DNA from: Planctomycetota bacterium
GTDB taxonomy: Bacteria; Planctomycetota; Phycisphaerae; Sedimentisphaerales; SM23-30
Length of the DNA: 5,324 nt
Direction of reading: 5' to 3'
NCBI GenBank assembly: GCA_029573975.1
Contig: JAKQBU010000108.1
Coordinates: 1 to 5,324 of the forward strand
Positions 1 through 5,324 of the stretch are shown in pieces (within the stretch, counting starts at the first letter, position 1; every line of letters begins with the position of its first letter). The notes beneath the pieces were generated by a model, which searched no databases, had not been told where the DNA came from, and saw only the letters and a list, made by a program, of their open reading frames with translations. Position numbers and translations under genes: made by a program.

Positions 1-1
1 A

Positions 2-700
2 CCCTACGCCCTGATGGGCGAGATTCTCAAAAACGTCGATTACGACATCGTCTATAACATCTGCCAGTACGGCATGGACCGCGTCTGGGAATGGGCCGCC
101 TCCACCGGCGGCAACTGCTGGCGCACCACCGATGATATCCGCCGCTCCAGCAGTTTCATCGGCATGGGCCTGGACAACGCCAGGCACTACGAATACGCCC
201 GGCCGGGCTACTGGAACGATCCCGATTACATCCTCATCGGCTGGATCGGCGGCGGTACGGGGAAAGAAGGCATCCCGACCTCCATCTCCCCCAACCAGCA
301 ATACGCCTATATGTCCCTGTGGTCCATCATGGCTTCGCCCCTGGTTTTCTCCGGCAACATGACCCGACTGGACGACTTCACCGTAAATATATTATGCAAC
401 GCCGAAGTCATCGAGGCCAATCAGGACCCGCTGGGCCAACAAGGCCGCGTCATGAAACAGGACGACGAATCCTTCGTCCTGGCCAAAGACATGGAAGACG
501 GTTCCAAAGTGGTCGGCCTCTTCAACACCGCCCCCATCGCCATGCCCGTGCGTATTGCCTGGAATGATTTAGCCATCAACGGTCCCCGGCATGTCCGCGA
601 CCTCTGGCGGCAAAAAGACCTGGATACCGTGGAAAATTTTTTCGAGCCGGTCGTTCCGGCCCGCGGCGTAGTTCTGGTCCGGCTGTTCCCGGCAAAATAA
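2..700 (+). CDS. Alpha-galactosidase, glycoside hydrolase family 27 (5'-truncated by the window edge)
   Basis: The reading frame is open from base 2, so the gene begins upstream; the first in-window ATG (14) is internal. The visible part is the second half of the GH27 (beta/alpha)8 barrel plus the C-terminal beta domain. The segment NCWRTTDDI (about 113-139) aligns with human alpha-galactosidase A around W226, R227 and D231; the second Asp, codon 134-136, would be the acid/base catalyst and Arg 122-124 its conserved neighbour. The motif WNDPD (212-226) and the downstream LWSIMASPL and NQDPLG blocks are also family hallmarks. The nucleophile Asp, about 60 residues before the acid/base, should lie some 50 bases outside the window. 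The reaction is removal of terminal alpha-galactose from oligosaccharides or glycans; some GH27 members act on alpha-N-acetylgalactosamine or beta-L-arabinopyranose, so exact specificity is open. A secretion signal cannot be judged. The symporter gene follows after 41 bases on the same strand, which suggests co-transcription. Confidence 0.93.
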   Translation, partial: PYALMGEILKNVDYDIVYNICQYGMDRVWEWAASTGGNCWRTTDDIRRSSSFIGMGLDNARHYEYARPGYWNDPDYILIGWIGGGTGKEGIPTSISPNQQYAYMSLWSIMASPLVFSGNMTRLDDFTVNILCNAEVIEANQDPLGQQGRVMKQDDESFVLAKDMEDGSKVVGLFNTAPIAMPVRIAWNDLAINGPRHVRDLWRQKDLDTVENFFEPVVPARGVVLVRLFPAK

Positions 701-729
701 TCTTATTTTACAACGTTCCTTTTTTAATC

Positions 730-733
730 AGGA
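730..733 (+). promoter_or_regulatory. Ribosome binding site of the SSS symporter
   Basis: AGGA lies 8 bases before the ATG at 742 within the 41-base gap after the alpha-galactosidase stop. It supports that start codon. No promoter or terminator is evident in the gap, in keeping with a shared transcript. Confidence 0.6.
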
Positions 734-741
734 CAATCTGC

Positions 742-2274
742 ATGGAACTGAAAGCATTTGATATCATCGTATTTGTATGTTTTTTTGCCGTAGTCATCGG
801 CGTCAGCCTCTTTAAAAGCCGCCGGGAGAAAAGCAGCGAAGACTATTTTCTCGCTGGCCGCGGACTCACCTGGTGGCTCATCGGCATCTCCATCGTGGCC
901 GCTAATATTTCCACCGAACAGTTTGTCGGCATGGCCGGCCAGGGAGCCGGCGGCGTCGGTCTGGCCGTGAGCAACTGGCAGCTTTACGGCAGCTTCGGCA
1001 TCGTCCTGATCGCCTTTACCCTCCTGCCCCGTTTTCTCAAGGCCGGCATCTACACCATGCCTGAATATCTGGAATACCGCTACAATTCCACCGCCCGCGG
1101 CATTATGGCCTTGATGACCGTCATCATCTACGTCATCGTCCTCTTGACCGCCGTTCTCTATTCCGGCGGAATTACCCTGCGAACGATTTTTGGCCTTCAC
1201 CTGGTAAAGGGCGTCTGGCTCATCGGTCTGCTGGCCGCCGCCTACACGGTCTGGGGCGGATTAAAGGCCGTTGCCTGGGCGGACTTGTTCCAGGGCGGCA
1301 GTCTGCTCGTGGGCGGGATCATCATCTTCTTCATCGGCCTTCAGGCTTGCGGCGGCTGGGACAGTTTCACCGCCTCCAACCAGGACAAACTGCATATGGT
1401 GCTTCCGCCGGACCACCCCGGCCTTCCCTGGACCGGTGTTATGGCGGGCATGTGGATTGTGATTATTTATTATTGCGGCCTGAACCAGTTCATCGTCCAG
1501 CGGAATCTGGCCGCCAAATCCCTGCGGGACGGTCAGCTCGGCGTAATCTTCGCCGGCGCCCTGTGGCTGCTGGTTCCGTTTGCCATCGTCATGCCGGGTA
1601 TCATGTCCTATCAACTCTATGGCAGTACCATGAAAACCTCCGACGAAGCCTTCCCCATGCTGATTCGCAATCTGGTTCCTTCCGGCTTGCGCGGCTTCAT
1701 GTTCGCCGCTATTGCCGGCGCGGTAATCAGCTCCCTGGCCTCTATGTTAAACTCCGCTTCCACCATCTTTACCATGGATGTCTATAACCGCATGTTCGAC
1801 CGCAATGCTCCCCAACCGCGCCTGGTGTTCCTGGGCCGCCTGATGACCATTGTCTTTGTGATCGCCGCCTGTCTTTGTGCCCCGGCCCTCGACAATCCCA
1901 AATTCGGCGGCGTCTTCCAGTTCATCCAGCAGTTCCAGGGTTATATCTGGCCGGGTGTGGTAGCCGCCTTCCTGTTCGGCATGATGGTCCCCACCGCTCC
2001 CCCCGCCGCCGGTGTGGCTGCCCTGCTCGCTGGCCCTGTGATATATGGCCTATTCCAGTACTTCGCCCCGTCCGTCCATTTCCTGATCCAGGTTGCCATC
2101 TGCTTTAATCTGATTCTGGTGATTATGGGCCTGATTACCTTCTTCCGGCCCCTGGCCGAACCCCGCAAACTCCCCGTTCGCAGCGACGTCGATGTGAAAA
2201 CCGCCCCCGAAGTCAAATTCTTCGGCGCTGTCGTCCTGCTGGCCGTTGTTGCATTCGTTATCATCTTCTGGTAA
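742..2274 (+). CDS. Sodium/solute symporter, SSS (SLC5) family, SglT-like
   Basis: This 510-residue, highly hydrophobic inner-membrane protein has the length and pattern of SSS symporters (normally 13-14 TM helices, LeuT fold), which import sugars or other small solutes with Na+. Diagnostic blocks, in order: EDYFLAGR (33-40), AANISTEQFVGM (53-64, unwound TM helix 1), GIYTMPEYLEYRYN (102-115), VWGGLKAVAWADLFQ (170-184), NQFIVQRNLAAKS (248-260), SSLASMLNSASTIFTMD (330-346) and FIQQFQGYIWPG (394-405). By alignment from memory with Vibrio SglT, the Na2-site residues are kept (A53, I56, S330, S331), as are sugar-contact glutamines Q60 and Q396 and gate tyrosine Y244. Three other sugar-contact positions differ: Glu88 to Gln80, Asn260 to Ile241, Lys294 to Trp275. 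The fold and sodium coupling are therefore well supported, but the substrate is not. The preceding alpha-galactosidase gene suggests galactose or another sugar from the same glycan. The ATG at 742 has an AGGA 8 bases upstream. Confidence 0.93.
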   Translation: MELKAFDIIVFVCFFAVVIGVSLFKSRREKSSEDYFLAGRGLTWWLIGISIVAANISTEQFVGMAGQGAGGVGLAVSNWQLYGSFGIVLIAFTLLPRFLKAGIYTMPEYLEYRYNSTARGIMALMTVIIYVIVLLTAVLYSGGITLRTIFGLHLVKGVWLIGLLAAAYTVWGGLKAVAWADLFQGGSLLVGGIIIFFIGLQACGGWDSFTASNQDKLHMVLPPDHPGLPWTGVMAGMWIVIIYYCGLNQFIVQRNLAAKSLRDGQLGVIFAGALWLLVPFAIVMPGIMSYQLYGSTMKTSDEAFPMLIRNLVPSGLRGFMFAAIAGAVISSLASMLNSASTIFTMDVYNRMFDRNAPQPRLVFLGRLMTIVFVIAACLCAPALDNPKFGGVFQFIQQFQGYIWPGVVAAFLFGMMVPTAPPAAGVAALLAGPVIYGLFQYFAPSVHFLIQVAICFNLILVIMGLITFFRPLAEPRKLPVRSDVDVKTAPEVKFFGAVVLLAVVAFVIIFW

Positions 2275-2425
2275 GCGGTCCTGCGGAAAGCAAAACACCG
2301 CTGTGCTGGCCGCAGGGCAGGCATTGCCTGGGGGCGAGAGCCTCGTTTACCCCCGTAGCTGGCACTTTCATAAGCTGCCTCCGATATAAGTAGGATAACT
2401 GGTGCCGGGGGCGGTGTAAATTGGG
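2275..2425. other. Convergent intergenic region with inverted repeats, no clear terminator
   Basis: The region lies between the stop of the symporter (+) and the stop of the anti-sigma-like gene (-). Three potential stem-loops are packed together: a 7-base perfect stem 2280-2286 with 2310-2316 (23-base loop); a 5-base stem 2318-2322 with 2326-2330 (3-base loop); and an imperfect hairpin 2330-2354, made of GGGGG/CCCCC and CGAG/CTCG stems with a 4-base bulge. None is followed by a T-run on either strand, so none qualifies as a standard intrinsic terminator, though the group could end or protect both converging transcripts. A 36-codon minus-strand frame with a good ribosome binding site also lies here; it is treated as a finding and not called as a gene. 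Confidence 0.5.
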
Positions 2426-3901
2426 TCATTGGCCGGATTGCCGCTGCCGGAGTTGCTGGGCCAGATCCAGAACCCGGTCATAGGTAATGCCGGCTGGGGC
2501 CTGACCGTTCTCGCTCAACTCGGCCATGGCACCGAGGACCCATTTGTTAAAATCTTTTCTTGCGTTAATTTGCAAATCTTCGCTTATCATCTGAGTTAAA
2601 AGGCCGACATGCCTCTGAGGATCTACATTAAATTTGCGTACAATATTATATCCTAATATTTGGGATCGTATAGGAACATTTTGATTGGGTATATAGATTG
2701 ACCATTCATAGAATTTATTATTCAATTTTGTATAGGCCAGGTGATAGCCCGTGAATTCCAATTTATCTTTCGGAGGAAACGGTTGCAATTGGGATATTTC
2801 AAGTGGCAAGGAAGGCAAATCCCCGCCTTCTGTCAATCCTTGAAATAGGGTATCCTGAGGAGGTGTCTGTTTGTCTTCGCTGCGCCAACATACAATCACG
2901 CTGCCATCATCCAGAGTAAAAGCAATATGTACATATAACAACAAGTCCTCAACATCCGGTCCCATTTCTCCGAGTACCGCGGTAGGGGCGGTCTCCTTGG
3001 CATTGGCCAGTTTATAACCTTCCGGCGGTTCGGTTGAAAAGAGATCATCAGGAAAATCTATATCTAAATCAAATTGATCAAATACGATCTTTTGTATCCA
3101 TTCCTGTTCATTTTTTCTTGCCATCATTTCCATACGACCGATCTTCCCGGTTAAGGCAGAAAGCCAGCATGTAAATTTAAAGTTCACATTTTGATTATAA
3201 TCTACTTTAATTATCCCTTCCCAGATATCGTAAAATACTTCATTTATCGTTTCCTGGCCAACGCACTTGAATCCTTCCACTTGATCTACGTTTTGAAAGG
3301 TATTGATTAGAAGCATATAAACCTTACGGGCTTCCAGTTGTCCATAAAACTTTGATATTTTTGTGAAGCTAATCTCACCATAAGGTTCACCATTAACAGG
3401 TTTGACTATATTTTCATTCATAATATATTCACCGTCACATACCGTGAAGTGAGTTGGTTTATGTTTTTGATCCGTTGGTTTATGGGTACAATAACGGCCA
3501 TTTTCCAGATCAAACCAATATTCAATCTCGGCAGGTTCATCAATTTTGGGTGGAGTATATCCCCATCCATGTATGTAGATAGTTTTGGCATTGTTTAATA
3601 ATTCCGGTATATCGGCCATACCATAGACTTTGGTTACACCCGCATCGGGCCAGAGAAGAAGGGTGATCATGATTGCTGCGGCGGCGGCGAGAGGGGTGAG
3701 CCATTTGAGGGTTTTGGAATGCATGATTTTATACCTCCAGGGCCGGGATTGCTGGGCCGCAAAGCCGGCCTCAAATTGGGTTGCGGATTGATTTCGCAGT
3801 TGATTGAGGAAAGTTACATCCGGGGGAGCGACTTTTTTATCAACCGCTTTTAAAATTTCCATAAATTGTTTATCGTTATTCTCGTGCTTGTGCGGATTCA
3901 T
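2426..3901 (-). CDS. Anti-sigma-like single-pass membrane protein with LolA-like outer domain
   Basis: This 491-residue protein is encoded directly after the sigma factor gene with a 4-base ATGA overlap, the usual order for a sigma and its regulator. Residues 1-66 are hydrophilic and probably cytoplasmic, and would hold the sigma-binding segment (FLNQLRNQSATQFEAG, 31-46). One hydrophobic Ala-rich segment spans about 67-84. The remaining ~400 residues would be outside the membrane. Residues ~105-300 show a series of beta strands resembling LolA/LppX-type proteins: IEYWFDLENGRY (126-137), HFTVCDGEYIMNE (151-163), and FDQFDLDIDFPDDLFSTEPP (274-293), the last very like the end of such domains in planctomycete anti-sigma proteins. 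The region after 300 is not recognised. There is no HxxxCxxC zinc motif, so it is not a ZAS-type anti-sigma. All five Cys (138, 155, 213, 245, 338) are on the predicted outer side. The central gene is markedly AT-rich compared with its neighbours. The role as anti-sigma factor is inferred from context and topology; the signal sensed is unknown. Confidence 0.72.
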   Translation of the reverse strand: MNPHKHENNDKQFMEILKAVDKKVAPPDVTFLNQLRNQSATQFEAGFAAQQSRPWRYKIMHSKTLKWLTPLAAAAAIMITLLLWPDAGVTKVYGMADIPELLNNAKTIYIHGWGYTPPKIDEPAEIEYWFDLENGRYCTHKPTDQKHKPTHFTVCDGEYIMNENIVKPVNGEPYGEISFTKISKFYGQLEARKVYMLLINTFQNVDQVEGFKCVGQETINEVFYDIWEGIIKVDYNQNVNFKFTCWLSALTGKIGRMEMMARKNEQEWIQKIVFDQFDLDIDFPDDLFSTEPPEGYKLANAKETAPTAVLGEMGPDVEDLLLYVHIAFTLDDGSVIVCWRSEDKQTPPQDTLFQGLTEGGDLPSLPLEISQLQPFPPKDKLEFTGYHLAYTKLNNKFYEWSIYIPNQNVPIRSQILGYNIVRKFNVDPQRHVGLLTQMISEDLQINARKDFNKWVLGAMAELSENGQAPAGITYDRVLDLAQQLRQRQSGQ

Positions 3902-4512
3902 GGGCGCACCTCCTGCTCTTTTGGAGCCGAACGAGTTAATTTGTTAAAGACCTTGCGAAACGCCTTGCGGGCCCGGGCCAGTTTGGAGCGGACGGCGTCA
4001 TCGGAAAAGTGCAACTGTTCCGCGATCCGCTGGGACGGTTCACCATGCACATATTTGGACAGCAGCAGCATTTGATAATCCGGCGGCAGTTGCAGCAGAG
4101 CCGCCCGTACCAGCAAGGCCAGTTCTTCCGCTTCCAGCACCTCCGGCGGTGCCGCTGTCTTCCCGTCGATCCAGTCAGCCTTGGCCCCGTCCAGGGACTG
4201 CCACCAGCGCTGCGAGCGGGCAAGCCGGCCTTTGACGGCTAGGCGGCGGTAATGCAGGGCAATTTGCCGCCGGGCAATGCCCCAGAGCCACATCCAAAGC
4301 GAGCCTCGCTGGGGATCGAACCGTCCGGTGGACCGGGCGGCGGCCAGAAAGGTTTCCTGAACCACATCCGCCACATCCGCCGATTCGCTGCCGACCAGTT
4401 GTCCTACACGCCGCCAGAGCAGTTGGGCATAGGTATCATACAGCCGCAGCCAAGCTTCCCGATGGCCTGCTCGCAAACCGGCTACGATTTCCTGTTCTGT
4501 CTTGCTGTCCAA
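3898..4512 (-). CDS. RNA polymerase sigma factor, ECF (sigma-70) family
   Basis: This 204-residue protein has the two-domain ECF layout. Sigma region 2 spans about 17-91: region 2.2 core-binding block DVADVVQETFLAAAR (46-60), then the 2.3/2.4 segment around LWGIARRQIALHYRR (76-90) that melts and reads the -10 element. A linker (about 92-130) leads to region 4 (about 132-190), with LPPDYQMLLL and a helix-turn-helix at 157-186 that reads the -35 element. It would direct RNA polymerase to a small regulon, probably including its own promoter. The start is TTG at 4512-4510: an in-frame TAA sits only four codons further up (4527-4525), an AAGGA lies 8 bases before the TTG, and the next possible start is another TTG 12 codons downstream. 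The stop overlaps the start of the anti-sigma-like gene, indicating coupled translation. The planctomycete-type sigma/LolA-like pairing suggests its lineage, but the exact ECF group was not determined. Confidence 0.93.
   Translation of the reverse strand: MDSKTEQEIVAGLRAGHREAWLRLYDTYAQLLWRRVGQLVGSESADVADVVQETFLAAARSTGRFDPQRGSLWMWLWGIARRQIALHYRRLAVKGRLARSQRWWQSLDGAKADWIDGKTAAPPEVLEAEELALLVRAALLQLPPDYQMLLLSKYVHGEPSQRIAEQLHFSDDAVRSKLARARKAFRKVFNKLTRSAPKEQEVRP
3908..3914 (-). promoter_or_regulatory. Ribosome binding site of the anti-sigma-like gene, inside the sigma gene
   Basis: On the minus strand AGGAGGT lies 6 bases before the ATG at 3901-3899, within the last codons of the sigma gene. It is a near-consensus Shine-Dalgarno, stronger than the AAGGA in front of the sigma TTG start. 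Together with the ATGA overlap it fits coupled translation and would favour at least equal production of the anti-sigma protein. Confidence 0.75.
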
Positions 4513-4520
4513 TAGGATTT

Positions 4521-4525
4521 TCCTT
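4521..4525 (-). promoter_or_regulatory. Ribosome binding site of the sigma factor, deciding a TTG start
   Basis: AAGGA on the minus strand lies 8 bases before the TTG at 4512. Part of it (AGGA) could pair with TCCT at 4517-4514 across a 3-base AAA loop, giving a weak 4-base hairpin between the site and the start codon. It also shares three bases with the palindrome at 4523-4534. Confidence 0.55.
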
Positions 4526-4534
4526 TACGTAAAG
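4523..4534. promoter_or_regulatory. Perfect 12-base palindrome CTTTACGTAAAG upstream of the sigma gene
   Basis: The sequence equals its own reverse complement over all 12 bases. It lies 10 bases before the sigma TTG start and overlaps the ribosome binding site. It could be a binding site for a dimeric regulator, or a minor RNA structure in the leader. Its function is unknown. Confidence 0.35.
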
Positions 4535-4539
4535 ATCCG

Positions 4540-4551
4540 ATCATCGATGAT
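4540..4551. promoter_or_regulatory. Second perfect 12-base palindrome ATCATCGATGAT
   Basis: The sequence equals its own reverse complement and is separated from the first palindrome by only 5 bases (4535-4539). Centre-to-centre distance is 17 bases. It lies in the leader or promoter zone of the sigma/anti-sigma unit. No known operator consensus was recognised. Confidence 0.35.
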
Positions 4552-4764
4552 TTCCCCCATAGTTTGCGCCAAAACCTCGAAATGTGTTGAAAAAAATCAA
4601 AAAAACATGCAATAAAAACAATTCTTTTAAAAACAGAAATGACGGAACCGCCAAAAGTCGATATGGACAGCCAAAAACGCACTCTGGCTCCCCAATAACA
4701 AGAGGCCAAAGAGCCTTTGACGCTGACATCTTCCGCAATTTTTATATTTGCTTTTTCATTTTTA
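4552..4764. other. AT-rich intergenic DNA with A-tracts, probable sigma promoter zone
   Basis: This stretch lies between the end of thpR and the sigma gene, both on the minus strand. It is AT-rich, with runs of A on the plus strand at 4571-4574, 4590-4596, 4599-4605, 4614-4618 and 4629-4633 (T-runs as read toward the sigma gene). Such tracts often bend DNA or act as UP elements. I could not place a convincing -35/-10 pair of either housekeeping or ECF type. The open frames here are low-complexity and match nothing, so I call no gene. The CAAAG/CTTTG inverted repeat around 4704-4718 is too small to be called a terminator for thpR. Confidence 0.4.
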
Positions 4765-5324
4765 CTATGGTTTTCCCCCCTTCCCTCCCAGCTCTGCATG
4801 GTGCATAGCGGTATAGACCGGACCTTCCCGCGTCAATACGCTCTGAAACAGCGTCAATTCACCCACTTCCTGAACCGCCGGAATCTCCAGCTCAATCGTT
4901 TCCACCACATCCCGCACCTCGTACCCGATCGACGGCTTTTTGATCCGCGCCAGCGTCAAATGCGGACTGAACCGCCGCGCCTCCAGCGGATACCCCGCTT
5001 CATTCAAATAACCGTCCACCACCTGCTGCAGCGCCACCAGTTCCTCCGCCCCGCGCGTAATTCCCGCCCAGACCACCCGCGCCGCCCCGCCGGGCGGAAA
5101 ACACCCGCACCCACCCACCTCGATTTCAAAGGGCGAACATTCACCCGCTGCCAGCGACAGCGCCTCGCACACCTCCATCACGCCGCTATCTTCCACCTCT
5201 CCCAAAAACTTCAGCGTCAAATGAATCTGATTCGCCCGCACCCAGCTAATCCCCGAACCCACCGTCGCCAGCTTCCTCTTCAGCACCCCCTGCCACTGGC
5301 CCAATCCCCCCGCAATCGCCCCCT
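4765..5324 (-). CDS. thpR: RNA 2',3'-cyclic phosphodiesterase ThpR (2H/LigT family), 5'-truncated by the window edge
   Basis: The family carries two HxTx motifs whose histidines form the active site. Both are present: HLTLKFLGEV starting at codon 5223-5221 and HLTLARI starting at codon 4962-4960. The segments RVVWAGI and RRFSPHLTL around them are also typical. ThpR (formerly called 2'-5' RNA ligase) is a small cytoplasmic enzyme that opens 2',3'-cyclic phosphates on RNA ends to 2'-phosphomonoesters. The frame stays open past a TTG at 5304 to the window edge, with sense codons encoding GAIAGG just before it. Known members begin 30-45 residues before the first HxTx with a short F-(V/A)-A-I strand that is missing here, so the TTG is very likely internal and the true start is outside the window. 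The stop is TAG at 4767-4765. The gap of 252 bases to the sigma gene argues against a shared operon. Confidence 0.9.
   Translation of the reverse strand, partial: GAIAGGLGQWQGVLKRKLATVGSGISWVRANQIHLTLKFLGEVEDSGVMEVCEALSLAAGECSPFEIEVGGCGCFPPGGAARVVWAGITRGAEELVALQQVVDGYLNEAGYPLEARRFSPHLTLARIKKPSIGYEVRDVVETIELEIPAVQEVGELTLFQSVLTREGPVYTAMHHAELGGKGGKP

Noticed and set aside
724..1200. 158-codon minus-strand frame opposite the symporter start
   Set aside because: Asp/Gly/His-rich shadow of hydrophobic membrane codons; the plus-strand frame is clearly the gene.
1941..2429. 162-codon open frame on the minus strand across the symporter 3' end and the intergenic region
   Set aside because: It is antisense to well-conserved symporter codons, has a composition typical of a shadow frame and matches no family I recognise.
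4600..4621. TTGTTT/GATTTT pair with 17-base spacing on the minus strand as a housekeeping promoter
   Set aside because: The second hexamer is too far from TATAAT and the T-rich context makes chance matches likely.
4686..4715. GGCTC ... GAGCC inverted repeat considered as a terminator after thpR
   Set aside because: The stem is only 5 bases with a 20-base loop and there is no T-run after it on the minus strand.
4482..4799. 105-codon minus-strand frame between thpR and the sigma gene
   Set aside because: It overlaps both the thpR end and the sigma start in another frame, is rich in Phe/Lys from A/T runs and shows no recognisable domain.
4584..4808. 74-codon plus-strand frame in the AT-rich gap
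   Set aside because: Low-complexity Lys/Asn-rich start from A-tracts, no ribosome binding site of note, and it runs into the thpR gene in antisense.
5302..5304. TTG as the start of thpR
   Set aside because: The frame remains open upstream to the window edge and the usual N-terminal beta strand of the family would be missing, so the start is probably outside the window.

Overview
The window looks like part of a Planctomycetota chromosome, possibly class Phycisphaerae. The main reason is the pairing of an ECF sigma factor with a one-TM anti-sigma-like protein that carries a LolA-like extracytoplasmic domain, next to glycoside hydrolase and SSS-transporter genes. This is inferred from family resemblance, not from a search, so the lineage is tentative.

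Layout. Bases 2-2274 (+ strand) hold the 3' part of a GH27 alpha-galactosidase gene. After a 41-base gap comes a complete sodium/solute symporter of the SglT (SSS/SLC5) type. Together they look like a short uptake operon: the hydrolase frees a terminal alpha-linked sugar and the symporter imports a sugar. Bases 2275-2425 form a short convergent intergenic region with several inverted repeats. Bases 2426-4512 (- strand) hold a two-gene unit: an ECF-type sigma factor (TTG start) followed, through a 4-base ATGA overlap, by a 491-residue anti-sigma-like membrane protein. Bases 4513-4764 are AT-rich intergenic DNA with A-tracts and two perfect 12-base palindromes just upstream of the sigma gene. 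Bases 4765-5324 (- strand) hold most of thpR, a 2H-family RNA 2',3'-cyclic phosphodiesterase, whose start lies outside the window.

How the parts may work together. The sigma and anti-sigma genes are translationally coupled and very probably form a signalling pair: the membrane protein would hold the sigma factor until its outer domain senses something. Nothing in the sequence ties this pair to the alpha-galactosidase/symporter unit, which is on the opposite strand and converges on it. The most notable points are the substitution of several vSGLT sugar-contact positions in the symporter, the strong drop in GC within the anti-sigma-like gene, and the palindrome pair at the head of the sigma gene. 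I see no CRISPR array, tRNA, rRNA, insertion sequence or clear intrinsic terminator.
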